The notes beneath the pieces are model-generated. The model was not told the DNA's origin and made no database searches. It saw nothing but the letters and a program-made list of their open reading frames with translations. From contig NZ_RQIT01000012.1 of assembly GCF_003837805.1 (NCBI RefSeq), positions 1 to 64,000 of the forward strand: a stretch of 64,000 bases of DNA, given 5' to 3'. Below, piece after piece: positions 26,363 to 35,897 of the stretch. Both the position numbers and the translations under genes were made by a program. The first letter of the stretch is position 1. The number at the start of each line of letters is the position of its first letter. Source of the DNA: Bradyrhizobium sp. RP6. Its GTDB lineage: Bacteria > Pseudomonadota > Alphaproteobacteria > Rhizobiales > Xanthobacteraceae.

Positions 26363-27136
26363 ATGTTGCAGGCCGCCAATGTGGTTCGTGGGCCCATTCC
26401 CCCGGCAGTCCGGCCCGCCAGCAGCTCCTCGCTGCTGCTCACGGAAAACCAGCAATGGATCGGCGGGCCGCCGCCACTGATGGACAAGCTCTCTCCGCGC
26501 GAGCGGGAGCTGGTGCTCAAGCAGGGCCGCCGCAAGGTGCTCAACCGCGGCCAGACGCTGTTCAGCCAGGGCGGCAGGCATGACGGCATCTGGCTGATCG
26601 AGAGCGGCCGCATCCGGGTGTTCTACACCTCGCCGCTCGGGCGCGAGATCACGCTCGCTTATTGGCATGTCGGCAATTTCGTCGGCGGGCCTGAAGTGTT
26701 CGAGGGCACCGTGCATCAATGGTCCGGCGTCGCGTCCAGCAATTGCAGCGTGGTGCATCTGCCCGGGAAGGCGTTGCGATCACTTGCCGCAGAGATCCCG
26801 AACCTCGCGATAGGTCTCATTGAAGGCCTCACCTTCAAGGGCAAGTGCTATTCGGCGCTGGCGCAGATGCTGGGAACGCGCTCGATCACGCAGCGGCTTG
26901 CGCACCTGTTGCTGCACCTCGTGGAGCTCTATGGCGTCGACGACGCCGACGGCACGGTGATCGCCGCAGCCTTCACTCACGCTGACATCGCCCACATGGT
27001 CGGCGCCACCCGGCAGTGGGTCACGATCAGCCTGAAGCGCATGCAGGAGAAGGGAATCGTGCTGACCAAGCGGTCGCAGATCGTGATCTGCCGGACCGAC
27101 GTGCTGGAGGAGATGCGCGGTCACGCAGCTGACTAG
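26363..27136 (+). CDS. Crp/Fnr-family transcriptional regulator
   Basis: A 257-residue regulator. The cyclic-nucleotide-binding-like sensor domain spans about 40-160 (LNRGQTLFSQGGRHDGIWLIESGRI) and the C-terminal winged helix 175-250 contains FTHADIAHMVGATRQWVTISLKRM. It lacks the N-terminal cysteine set of Fnr, so it is not an Fnr-type iron-sulfur sensor. In the recognition helix the arginine is kept (TRQWV) but the Glu of Crp/Fnr is Gln and the second Arg position is Ile, so it should not read ordinary TGTGA or TTGAT half-sites. It is driven by a sigma-54 promoter and is the best candidate to bind the shared AACTAATYG motif. Confidence 0.9.
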   Translation: MLQAANVVRGPIPPAVRPASSSSLLLTENQQWIGGPPPLMDKLSPRERELVLKQGRRKVLNRGQTLFSQGGRHDGIWLIESGRIRVFYTSPLGREITLAYWHVGNFVGGPEVFEGTVHQWSGVASSNCSVVHLPGKALRSLAAEIPNLAIGLIEGLTFKGKCYSALAQMLGTRSITQRLAHLLLHLVELYGVDDADGTVIAAAFTHADIAHMVGATRQWVTISLKRMQEKGIVLTKRSQIVICRTDVLEEMRGHAAD

Positions 27137-27217
27137 ACGAATTTGCGGCCAAGGCCGGTGCACAGGCAAGCGGCTTTATAGTGCAGGACTGCCCAAGGAG
27201 TATGCAATCAGAGTTTC

Positions 27218-27236
27218 CCGGCAACTAATCGACTGC
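27218..27236 (+). promoter_or_regulatory. conserved motif site C, upstream of the ABC transporter operon
   Basis: CCGGCAACTAATCGACTGC, with core CAACTAATCG at 27222-27231. It shares CCGGCAAYTA with site B and AACTAATCGAC with site D. It lies about 80-90 nt upstream of the binding-protein start. Confidence 0.55.
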
Positions 27237-27317
27237 AACGGCCACTCCGGATTTGCCCTGTCTGCGCCCTCACCCAATCATGGCAACCACAGCACATCCA
27301 ACCGAATGAGGATGAGA

Positions 27318-28739
27318 ATGGTCCGCCGTCTTCCCACGCTCTCGATCGCGATGTCGGTGACGTCGCTGGCGCTATTCGTCACGCAACCGGCCTCGGCGGA
27401 AACCGTCACGCTCGGCATCGGAACGCAGGACACCACGACCAACACGGTGACCGCCGGCGTCGTCATCCGCCAGTTGCGTCTCCTTGAGAAATACCTGCCG
27501 AAGGACGGAAAATACGCCAACATCAAGTTCGAGCTGGAGTGGCAGAATTTCACCTCCGGTCCACCCGTCACCAATGCGATGATGGCGAACAAGCTCCAGA
27601 TCGGCATGATGGGCGACTATCCGCTGATCGTGAACGGCTTCACCTTCGAGAGCAATCCGGAGAGCAAGAGCCGGCTGATCGGCATTGCCGCCTATAGCCT
27701 GTCCGGCTCCGGCAATGGCCTCGTCGTCCACAAGGACTCGCCCTACTACGATCTCGCCGATCTCAAGGGTAAGCTCGTCAGCGTCCCCTTCGGCTCCGCT
27801 GCGCACGGCATGGTTCTGAAGGCGATGCAGGACCGTGGCTATGCATCCGACTTCTTCCAGCTCGTCAGCCAGAGCCCCGAGGTCGGCTCGACCAACCTCC
27901 AGGAGAAGAAGATCGACGCGCACGCCGACTTCGTGCCCTTCGCCGAGCTGCTGCCGTTCCGCGGCTTCGCGCGAAAGATCTTTGACGGCGTCGAGACGAA
28001 CCTACCGACTTTCCACGGCATCGTCGTCCGCACCGACTTCGCCGAGAAGTATCCCGAGGTCGTCGTCGCCTACTTCAAGGCGCTGATCGCCGCCAACCAG
28101 TGGCTGCGCGAGGATCCGAAGCTTGCCGCGGAAAAGATCCAGCAGTGGACCGGCATCAACAAGGAAGTCGTCTACATCTTTCTCGGCCCCGGCGGCAACA
28201 TGACCACCGATCCCTCGATCAAGCCGGCGCTGATCGATGCCGCAACCGCCGACGTCAAGGTGCTCCAGAACCTCGGTCGCATGAAGGAATTCGATCCAAG
28301 GAAGTGGGTCGACGACAGCTACGTCCGCAAGGCCTATGCCGAGATGACGCTCGACTATGACACGCAGGTTGCGAGCACCAGGAACTACGAGGTCTCCGGC
28401 GAGGATGCCTTCTGCAAGAAGCCGATCACCGACCCGCGCAAGGCCGGCGAGGTCTGGGTCGACGATGCCGGCATCATGCCCTTCTCGTCAGCCGGTTGCA
28501 CGCTCGGCGCCTATGCCGACTACAAGGCCAAAGGCAAGAAGATCAACGTCGCTTACGTCTTCGATACGACCCGGGGTATCAAGCTGTTCGCCGACCAGGC
28601 CTTCTTCGCCGTCGGCAATGGCGATGTCGCGCCGTTCCTGCTGAAGAAGGACGCCGAAGCATACGCGGCCAAGATCAGCGGCAAGGTGCTCGGCTTCGAG
28701 GATGCCGTGAAGGCAGCGGTCGGCGGAGGCAAGACGTGA
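27318..28739 (+). CDS. NitT/TauT-type ABC substrate-binding protein with C-terminal NosL-like domain
   Basis: A 473-residue exported protein. The signal peptide MVRRLPTLSIAMSVTSLALF ends at PASA; residues about 22-345 are a SsuA/TauA/NrtA-like binding fold (AMMANKLQIGMMGDYPL, VPFGSAAHGMVLKAMQDRG). The remaining 110 residues (about 358-470) resemble NosL, the copper-delivery lipoprotein of nitrous oxide reductase: YVFDTTRG, DQAFFAVG, PFLLKKDAEAYA and GKVLGFEDA align by eye with NosL core segments, and two cysteines (AFCKK, SSAGC) are present. This tail is not usual for the family. I chose the ATG at 27318, which has GAGG 6 nt upstream; ATGs at 27306 and 27312 are alternatives. Confidence 0.85.
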   Translation: MVRRLPTLSIAMSVTSLALFVTQPASAETVTLGIGTQDTTTNTVTAGVVIRQLRLLEKYLPKDGKYANIKFELEWQNFTSGPPVTNAMMANKLQIGMMGDYPLIVNGFTFESNPESKSRLIGIAAYSLSGSGNGLVVHKDSPYYDLADLKGKLVSVPFGSAAHGMVLKAMQDRGYASDFFQLVSQSPEVGSTNLQEKKIDAHADFVPFAELLPFRGFARKIFDGVETNLPTFHGIVVRTDFAEKYPEVVVAYFKALIAANQWLREDPKLAAEKIQQWTGINKEVVYIFLGPGGNMTTDPSIKPALIDAATADVKVLQNLGRMKEFDPRKWVDDSYVRKAYAEMTLDYDTQVASTRNYEVSGEDAFCKKPITDPRKAGEVWVDDAGIMPFSSAGCTLGAYADYKAKGKKINVAYVFDTTRGIKLFADQAFFAVGNGDVAPFLLKKDAEAYAAKISGKVLGFEDAVKAAVGGGKT

Positions 28740-29644
28740 GCAGTCCCGCCCTCGTCAGACATCCCGAGTACAGCATGCCGGTAACAGCGATTGCAGAGGC
28801 GGGCCCCGCGCCCGCCGTCACGCCGCCCGCAACCCCGCCCTCCTTCGGCACGCTCGCGCTGCGCTGGTACCGGCTCAACCAGGGCCGGCTGCGCGCCACC
28901 GCGATCGGCATCGCCTCGCTGCTCGCCTTCCTTTTGGTCTGGCACCTGCTCACGACCTATCGCGTCGTGTTCTTCGTGCGCTTCACCAACGTGCCCTCGC
29001 CGCTCGCGGTCTACGCGAGCTTCAGTAAGGCGATCCACGATCCCAAGTTCCTGATGCATATCCTGCTCAGCTGCCGGCGCATCTTCATTGGCTTCTCGCT
29101 GGCGGCGATCATCGGCGTGCCGCTGGGCCTGATCATGGGCCGCTTCAAGCTGGTGCATGAGATCATCTTCCCCGTCGCGGAAGTGCTGCGGCCGATCCCG
29201 GCGATCGCCTGGGTGCCGATGGCGATCATGCTGTGGCCGACCAACGAGCAGAGCATCGTCTTCATCACTTTCCTGGGCTCGTTCTTCCCGATCCTGGTCA
29301 ACACGCTGCACGGCATGTCGCTGGTCGACCCGGTGCTGGTGCGCGCGGCGCAATGTCTCGGCGCGCGCGAGCGCTCGATCTTCCGCGAAGTGTACTTTCC
29401 GGCCTCGCTGCCGCACATCTTCACCGGCCTCACCGTCGGCATGGGCGTCGCGTGGGTCTCGCTGATCGCCGCCGAGATGATCTCGGGCCAATACGGCATC
29501 GGCTATTTCACCTGGGAGGCCTATTCGCTGGTCCAATATGCCGACATCGCGCTCGGCATGATCGCAATCGGCGTGCTCGGTCTCGGATCGAGCCTGCTTA
29601 TCAGGGGCGCGGGACAGTTGGTGATGCCGTGGAGGTCGACATGA
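28736..29644 (+). CDS. NitT/TauT-type ABC transporter permease
   Basis: A 302-residue inner-membrane protein of the SsuC/TauC/NrtB type with six transmembrane helices and the cytoplasmic EAA loop (AAQCLGARERSIFREVYFPASLP). I use the GTG at 28736, whose last bases overlap the upstream stop, because GGAGG lies 6 nt before it; an ATG at 28775 would shorten it by 13 residues. It forms the channel for the substrate carried by the NosL-tailed binding protein. Confidence 0.9.
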   Translation: MSSPALVRHPEYSMPVTAIAEAGPAPAVTPPATPPSFGTLALRWYRLNQGRLRATAIGIASLLAFLLVWHLLTTYRVVFFVRFTNVPSPLAVYASFSKAIHDPKFLMHILLSCRRIFIGFSLAAIIGVPLGLIMGRFKLVHEIIFPVAEVLRPIPAIAWVPMAIMLWPTNEQSIVFITFLGSFFPILVNTLHGMSLVDPVLVRAAQCLGARERSIFREVYFPASLPHIFTGLTVGMGVAWVSLIAAEMISGQYGIGYFTWEAYSLVQYADIALGMIAIGVLGLGSSLLIRGAGQLVMPWRST

Positions 29645-30513
29645 GCGAGGTGCTTGCGAACACGTCGAAGGGCCACATCGAGGTCAGGAACTTCTCCCTC
29701 GCCTACGAGACGATCGAGGGACCCGTTCAGGCCGTCACGGATACGCAGATCCATGTGAGGCCCGGCGAGTTCGTTTCGATCGTCGGCCCCTCCGGCTGCG
29801 GAAAATCGACGCTGCTCAACGCGGTCGCAGGCTTCCTCAAGCCGACAACGGGCATCGTCACCGTCGATGGCGAGCGCGTCAATGGCCCCAGCGCCGAGCG
29901 CGGCATGGTGTTCCAGCAGTATTCGCTGTTCCCCTGGAAGACGGTGCGGGAGAACGTCGAGTTCGGCCTGAAGATGCGCGGCATGCCACGCTCGCAGCGC
30001 GAACGCGCCGCGCGCACGCTGCTGGGGCTCGCGGGGCTCGAGGCGTTCGAGAAGCACTATCCGGAAAAGCTGTCCGGCGGCATGAAGCAGCGCGTCGGCA
30101 TCGTCCGTGCGCTCGCCACGGGACCGAAGGTCCTGCTGCTGGATGAGCCCTTCGGCGCGCTCGACGCGCAGACCCGCGTCATCATGCAGCAGATCCTCAC
30201 CAACATGTGGCAGCGGCTGAAGATCTCGGTGCTGTTCGTCACCCACGATATCGACGAGGCGATCTTCCTCTCCGACCGCGTCTATTGCATGACCGCGCGG
30301 CCCGGCTCGATAAAGGCGGAGATCCCGATCCCGCTGGAGCGGCCGCGGCAGCAATCGATGATGATGTCGTCGGAGTTCCTGGCGCTTCGCCGCGGTCTGA
30401 TGTCGCTGATCCGCGAGGAGAGCCTGAAGGCGATGGGCGGCGAGATCAACGACATGGGCATGCAGGGCCTGAACATCGAACTGCACGGGCATTCGCTCGC
30501 GGACGTGATCTAG
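29641..30513 (+). CDS. NitT/TauT-type ABC transporter ATP-binding protein
   Basis: A 290-residue ATPase with Walker A GPSGCGKST near residue 48, Q-loop VFQQYSLFPW, signature LSGGMKQRVGIVRAL, and Walker B VLLLDEPFGALD, like SsuB/TauB/NrtD. The start overlaps the permease stop by 4 nt (ATGA). The substrate class of such importers includes sulfonates, taurine, nitrate and related anions; the neighbours do not settle which. Confidence 0.92.
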   Translation: MSEVLANTSKGHIEVRNFSLAYETIEGPVQAVTDTQIHVRPGEFVSIVGPSGCGKSTLLNAVAGFLKPTTGIVTVDGERVNGPSAERGMVFQQYSLFPWKTVRENVEFGLKMRGMPRSQRERAARTLLGLAGLEAFEKHYPEKLSGGMKQRVGIVRALATGPKVLLLDEPFGALDAQTRVIMQQILTNMWQRLKISVLFVTHDIDEAIFLSDRVYCMTARPGSIKAEIPIPLERPRQQSMMMSSEFLALRRGLMSLIREESLKAMGGEINDMGMQGLNIELHGHSLADVI

Positions 30514-30608
30514 AGCATGATCCGGAAAAGCGTGCAGCGGTTTTCCGGAAAGATCATGCTCAAACAATAACCTAAAGCGCGATGACGATTCACCCTAATC
30601 GCTTTAGG
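30513..30608. repeat. paired palindromes after the ABC operon
   Basis: Two inverted repeats in tandem. The first (30513-30561) has arms GAGCATGATC...GGAAAA and TTTTCC...GATCATGCTC; the second (30571-30608) has arms CCTAAAGCG and CGCTTTAGG. I recognise both as intergenic elements common in Bradyrhizobium genomes. The first begins at the stop codon of the ATPase gene and could also act in transcription termination. The remaining gap to 30738 shows nothing else clear. Confidence 0.7.
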
Positions 30609-30738
30609 CGCCGCCGACACACTTGATTTCGCAGGGCAGGCGAAGCGACGCGTGCCCACCATCCTCACCACGAATGTGGATCCACGGTGGGCACGACGCA
30701 TTGGCGCCTTTGCCCACCGTAGGACTATCTTGTTCCAA

Positions 30739-31797
30739 TCACTTAAACCAATGCACCAGCGCGAGGCTGATGCCGAGCAGCAGCAGCAGCGAGAGCGTGA
30801 CGGCTGCGGTCACCCTGCCTCCGACATTCGCGAGCACGCGGACGTCGACGCCTAGGCCGAGTGCGGCCATCGACACCACGGTGAGAAAACCGGTGATCTT
30901 CGTCACGGGGCCGACCACCATCGCCGGCACGATCTCGAGCGAGCGCAAGGTCGCCAGCGCGAGAAAACCGAGGATGAACCACGGAACCAGGCGGAAAAAG
31001 CCGACATTGGTCTTCTTGGCATCGCTCTGCCAGCGCGAGGCAATGAGGGAAAGGCCGACAACGACGGGCCCGAGCATCAGGACGCGCATCAGCTTGACGA
31101 GCGTGCCGATCTGGGTCGAGACGAGACCGGCCGGCACGGTTGCGGCCAGCACCTGCGGCACCGCATAGACCGTAAGGCCCGCGAGGATGCCGTATTGCGT
31201 GGCCGACAATTGCAGCAGCGGGATCAGGAGCGGCAGGCCGAGCACCATCATCACGCCGAGGATGGCGGTGAAGGAGATCGAGGATGCGATCTCCTCGTTG
31301 TTTGCGCCGATGATCGGCGCCACGGCAGCGATCGCCGAATTGCCGCAAATCGAGTTGCCGCAGGCGATCAGGATCGACAGGCGTGTCGACAGACCCAACA
31401 GACGGCTGAGGCCGAAGGAGACACATAGCGCGATCACGACGACGGCCGCGATCGAGACGAGGAGCGCGATGCCCGAGGCGGCGATCGCGGCAAAGCTGAT
31501 CGAGGCTCCCAGCAGCATGACCGCGACCTCGAGCAGCTGTTTTGCGCTGAAGGCGATCCCGGCCTGCCACCGGGGCGCCGGCTTCCAGAAGCTGCGGAGC
31601 GCCATGCCGAGCAGGATCGCCATGACGAGTGCTTCGACATAGGGATGCTCGAACATACCCAGTTCGGCGCGCTCCAGTAGGGCGGAGACGCCGGCGATCA
31701 GAACGCAAAGGAGAATGCCGGGAATCAGCGCCGCAATGCGGCTTGCGGCTGTGGCCGGCTTGGCGTCGGCCGGGCTGGATGCTTGATTCTGCGACAC
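30739..31797 (-). CDS. YeiH-family putative sulfate exporter
   Basis: A 352-residue membrane protein with about ten helices. MLLGASISFAAIAASG, ILIACGNSICGNSAIAAVAPIIGA and ALGLGVDVRVLANVGGR match the UPF0324/YeiH family, often named putative sulfate exporter, though transport has rarely been shown. It converges on the NitT/TauT-type importer across the paired palindromes. If the importer carries sulfonates, this protein could remove the sulfate made from them; that link is speculative. Confidence 0.85.
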   Translation of the reverse strand: MSQNQASSPADAKPATAASRIAALIPGILLCVLIAGVSALLERAELGMFEHPYVEALVMAILLGMALRSFWKPAPRWQAGIAFSAKQLLEVAVMLLGASISFAAIAASGIALLVSIAAVVVIALCVSFGLSRLLGLSTRLSILIACGNSICGNSAIAAVAPIIGANNEEIASSISFTAILGVMMVLGLPLLIPLLQLSATQYGILAGLTVYAVPQVLAATVPAGLVSTQIGTLVKLMRVLMLGPVVVGLSLIASRWQSDAKKTNVGFFRLVPWFILGFLALATLRSLEIVPAMVVGPVTKITGFLTVVSMAALGLGVDVRVLANVGGRVTAAVTLSLLLLLGISLALVHWFK

Positions 31798-31908
31798 AAA
31801 TTTCTCCCTGAGGAGAAGGATTTATACGCAGCGCGGCCCGGGAGGGAAATAAGTTTTCGACATATCAGGCCCCGAGGGAGGTTCTATCCTCAGCCCGGAC
31901 AACCAGCC

Positions 31909-32127
31909 TCAGAAGATCAGGCTCTTGGCGAGGGAAGCGACGCGGCTGAAGCCGTCATAGACGCCGGGCTCGAAGAAGGCGGCGCGGGCAAGCACGATCC
32001 CCGCAACCAGCGACCAGAACAGCCCGGTGCCGGCGCGCAGCAAAAGCTTCGACGTACGCGACCGCGGCTGCGTGTCCGTCGCGGACACCAATTGCTCGCC
32101 GAAGGGTTCAAATCCGGTACGTTCCAT
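31909..32127 (-). CDS. small hypothetical membrane protein
   Basis: A 72-residue frame starting MERTGFEPFGEQ with one hydrophobic segment (TGLFWSLVAGIVLARAAFF) and a short tail. I do not recognise a family. The open frame extends 38 codons further upstream, but that part is low-confidence. It stands alone between the YeiH gene and livF. Confidence 0.5.
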   Translation of the reverse strand: MERTGFEPFGEQLVSATDTQPRSRTSKLLLRAGTGLFWSLVAGIVLARAAFFEPGVYDGFSRVASLAKSLIF

Positions 32128-32293
32128 GGCTCTGGCCAATCCATCAAATTCTGATGGGAATGTCGTCGTTTCGGCCCCAAACGGCAATGGAAGCGATTGG
32201 CGTTTTTGTCCTCTCGAAGGAAAACTCCTTCCGTCCGACAAGCTCAGGACAATAGTTTTCTTCTTCCGGCCTGTTTGGACACCGGCACCCGAC

Positions 32294-33003
<710 letters not shown>

Positions 33004-33007
<4 letters not shown>

Positions 33008-33759
33008 GCGGCGGCTCCCGCATACTCGGTGCCGAGATAGGCGTCGATCACGGCGCTGTCGTTGCGGATCTCGTCGGGTGTGCCGGTCGCGAGGATTCGA
33101 CCGTAGCACAGCACGACGATCTTGGGCGCGATCTTGAACACGATGTCCATGTCGTGCTCGATGAAGACGACCGTGATCTTCTGGGTCTCCCAGAGCTCGC
33201 GCACCTTGTCGATCATGCGCCAGCGCTCCTCCGGTCCCATCCCGGCGGTCGGCTCGTCCAGCAGCAGCACCTTCGGTTCGAGCACGAGCGCCAAGGCGAT
33301 GTCGAGCAGCTTCTGATCACCGTGCGACAGGATCGCGGCCGTGCGATGGCGTTTGCTCGCCAGCCCCAAGAGCTCCATCACGTGCTCGGCGCGGTCGCGC
33401 GTCTCGGGCAGAGGAAAGCGCTTGTGCAACACCGCGGAGGTCCGCTGGTCGGCGCTGACGGCCGCGAGCATGGTTTCCTGCACCGTCAGCGACTTGAAAA
33501 TGCTGGCGACCTGGAAAGCGCGGCCGATACCGTGGCGCACGATCTCCGGCGGCGAGCGGCCGGCGAGATCGATGCCGTCGAGCAGAACCTGGCCGGAGTC
33601 CGGCTTCAAGGCACCAGTGATCAGATTGAAGAACGTGCTCTTGCCTGCGCCGTTCGGCCCGATCACGGCAGTGAGCGAGCCGTCGGGAAAATCGAGCGAG
33701 ACGTCGTTGGTGGCCTTCACGCCGCCGAAGGATTTTGCGAGGTTGCGGATCTCAAGCAT
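33004..33759 (-). CDS. livG: branched-chain amino acid-type ABC transporter ATP-binding protein LivG
   Basis: A 251-residue ATPase with Walker A GPNGAGKSTFF near residue 36, a slightly divergent signature LSHGDQKLLDIALAL, and VLLLDEPTAGMGPEE. The start at 33759 (MLEIRNLAKSFGG) is preferred over longer in-frame starts, which would run through the palindromic repeat at 33788-33866. It pairs with LivF. Confidence 0.92.
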
Positions 33760-33787
33760 GGTGCGCCTCGCGCCGTGGTCCGGCACC

Positions 33788-33866
33788 GTCATTCCGGGAT
33801 GGTCCGTCAGGACCAGACCCGGAATCTCGAGATGCCGGGTTCGCACTTCGTGCGCCCCGGAATGAC
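33788..33866. repeat. palindromic intergenic repeat, copy 3 (livM-livG gap)
   Basis: Starts GTCATTCCGGGATGGTCC and ends GCGCCCCGGAATGAC, with a GGTCC-GTCA-GGACC hairpin and a GCAC-TTC-GTGC hairpin inside. It sits inside the liv operon, as copy 1 sits inside chvE-gguAB. Confidence 0.8.
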
Positions 33867-33891
33867 TGCCCGATAGGTCCATCGCACATCG

Positions 33892-34911
33892 CTAGCGCTC
33901 CTCGCCCGTCTCGCGCCGATGCGCGTACCATTCGGCGACGAAATCCAGGAGGCCCTTGCGCAAACCGAGCGCGAAAAACAGGATGACGACCCCAAGCACG
34001 ATGCCGTGGTATTCGGTGAACCGCGTGACAGTATCGTTGAGCAGCAGCAGCAGCACGGTGCCGACCATCGGACCAAGAAAAGTGGAGACGCCGCCGAGCA
34101 TGTTGATGAAGATACCCTCCCCCGAGATCGTCCAATAGGCGAACTCCGGATAGGCGCCGGACACGAACAGCGCCATCACCATGCCGCCCATCGACGCGAA
34201 CAGCGCGGCCAGCACGAACACCGTGAGCTTGGCGCGCCAGACGTCGATGCCGAGAAAGCTCGCGCGCGCGGCGTTGTCGCGGATCATGCGCAGCGTGTAG
34301 CCGAACGGCGATTGTGCGATCTGGCGCATCGCGAGCAAGCCAACGATGAGCAGCGCACAGCTCGTGACATAGAGATGGACATGATTGGACAGATCGATGC
34401 CGAGAAAGACGGGCCGCGGGATGCCGCCGCGCAGGCCCTGATCGCCGCCGGTGAACGAGGCCCAGGACAGGATGGTCGAGTGGATCAGCATCTGGAACGC
34501 GAGCGTGACGAAGGCGAAGTAAATCTCCTTCAGCCGCACGCAGATCGCACCGATGATTGCCGCAAAGACCGCCGTGATGGCCAATGTCGCGACGAAAGCC
34601 GCCGGAATCGGCAGGCCGAGCTTCTGCATGATCAGGCCGAAGCTGTAGGCACCAAGGCCGAAGAACATGCCGTGCCCGAACGAGGTCAGGCCGGTGTAAC
34701 CGACCAGGAGGTTAAGCGAGGTCGCGAACAGACCATAGGCGGAGCAGCGGATGACGAAATCGAGCAGCGCCTTGCTGCCGGTGAACAATGGCAGGCTCGC
34801 CAGCACGGCAAAGGCGATCAGCGCAATCAGCACGTCGCGGTAGCGCTGCAGCACGGCGCCGCTTCGCACCGGCACCAGCGCTTGCGCGCGTCCGGCCTCG
34901 AGTTCGGTCAT
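33892..34911 (-). CDS. livM: branched-chain amino acid-type ABC transporter permease LivM
   Basis: A 339-residue permease with about ten membrane helices and the LivM marks NLLVGYTGLTSFGHGMFFGLGAY and the LGGVSTFLGPMVG loop. The start overlaps the livH stop by 4 nt. The C-terminus ends in a charged YAHRRETGEE tail. Confidence 0.92.
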   Translation of the reverse strand: MTELEAGRAQALVPVRSGAVLQRYRDVLIALIAFAVLASLPLFTGSKALLDFVIRCSAYGLFATSLNLLVGYTGLTSFGHGMFFGLGAYSFGLIMQKLGLPIPAAFVATLAITAVFAAIIGAICVRLKEIYFAFVTLAFQMLIHSTILSWASFTGGDQGLRGGIPRPVFLGIDLSNHVHLYVTSCALLIVGLLAMRQIAQSPFGYTLRMIRDNAARASFLGIDVWRAKLTVFVLAALFASMGGMVMALFVSGAYPEFAYWTISGEGIFINMLGGVSTFLGPMVGTVLLLLLNDTVTRFTEYHGIVLGVVILFFALGLRKGLLDFVAEWYAHRRETGEER

Positions 34912-35810
34912 GCCGCCTCCTTGCCGAACAGGCCCGTGGGCTTTGAGACCAGCACGAACACCATGAACAGATACATCAGACCTTCCGTGAACAGGGGAAA
35001 CCCGAGCGAGCCGAAGGAACGGATCAGGCCGAGCAGCAACGCCCCGATCAGCGCCCCCAGGATCGAGCCCATGCCGCCGATCACCGTGACGATGAAGGAC
35101 TCGATCAGCACCGAGAACCCCATGCCGGGCGTGAGCGAGCGCACTGGCGCGGCCAGCGCCCCGGCAAGGCCCGCCAGCATGCCGCCAAGCGCAAACACCC
35201 CGCCATAGATCATGCCGGTGTTGATCCCGAGCGCGGACACCATGCCGGGGTTATGTGCGGCTGCGCGGATCACCTTGCCGATGCGGCTGCGCGACAGGCC
35301 GATGCCGAGCACGATGGCGGCGAGAAGCGCGACACCGATCAGCAGCAGATAGTAAGGCGGCACCACGCCTCCGGCGATGAACAGCGGCATCACCTGGAAG
35401 GCCGCCGGCATGCCCATCGCCTTGAACTCGGGTCCCCAGATCATGCGCACGACATCGTCGAAGATCAGCACGAAGGCGTAGCAGACGAGGACCTGCATCA
35501 AGACGTCCGCGCCGTAGACACGGCTCATGAAGACGCGCTCGAAGATCAGGCCGAGAATGGCGGTACCGGCCGCACCAGCCAGCATCGCCAGCGCGAAGCT
35601 GCCGGTGAGCTGATAGGCCGTCATCGCGAAATAGGCGCCGAACATGTAGAAGGCGCCGTGGCTGAAATTGACCACCTTGAGCACGCCGAAGATCAGGGTC
35701 AGTCCGACCGCGACGAGAAACAGAAGCATGCCGATGATGAGGCCGCTGGTGGTTTGCGTCACCAGGCATGCGGAGCTGGAGAGACAGCCGGCAAGCGCAT
35801 CGATGTCCAC
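34908..35810 (-). CDS. livH: branched-chain amino acid-type ABC transporter permease LivH
   Basis: A 300-residue permease with about eight membrane helices. FGVLKVVNFSHGAFYMFGAY near residue 41 and the GGMGSILGALIGALLLG segment near residue 255 are typical of LivH. It forms a heterodimeric channel with LivM. The gap of 87 nt from the binding-protein gene suggests one operon. Confidence 0.92.
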   Translation of the reverse strand: MDIDALAGCLSSSACLVTQTTSGLIIGMLLFLVAVGLTLIFGVLKVVNFSHGAFYMFGAYFAMTAYQLTGSFALAMLAGAAGTAILGLIFERVFMSRVYGADVLMQVLVCYAFVLIFDDVVRMIWGPEFKAMGMPAAFQVMPLFIAGGVVPPYYLLLIGVALLAAIVLGIGLSRSRIGKVIRAAAHNPGMVSALGINTGMIYGGVFALGGMLAGLAGALAAPVRSLTPGMGFSVLIESFIVTVIGGMGSILGALIGALLLGLIRSFGSLGFPLFTEGLMYLFMVFVLVSKPTGLFGKEAA

Positions 35811-35897
35811 GGGAGCACTTTCATTGCGACGCGCCCGACACGGCGCGGAAAACGAAACAACGGCGGAGACGGTTGCCCATCCCCGCCGCGCGCGTGA

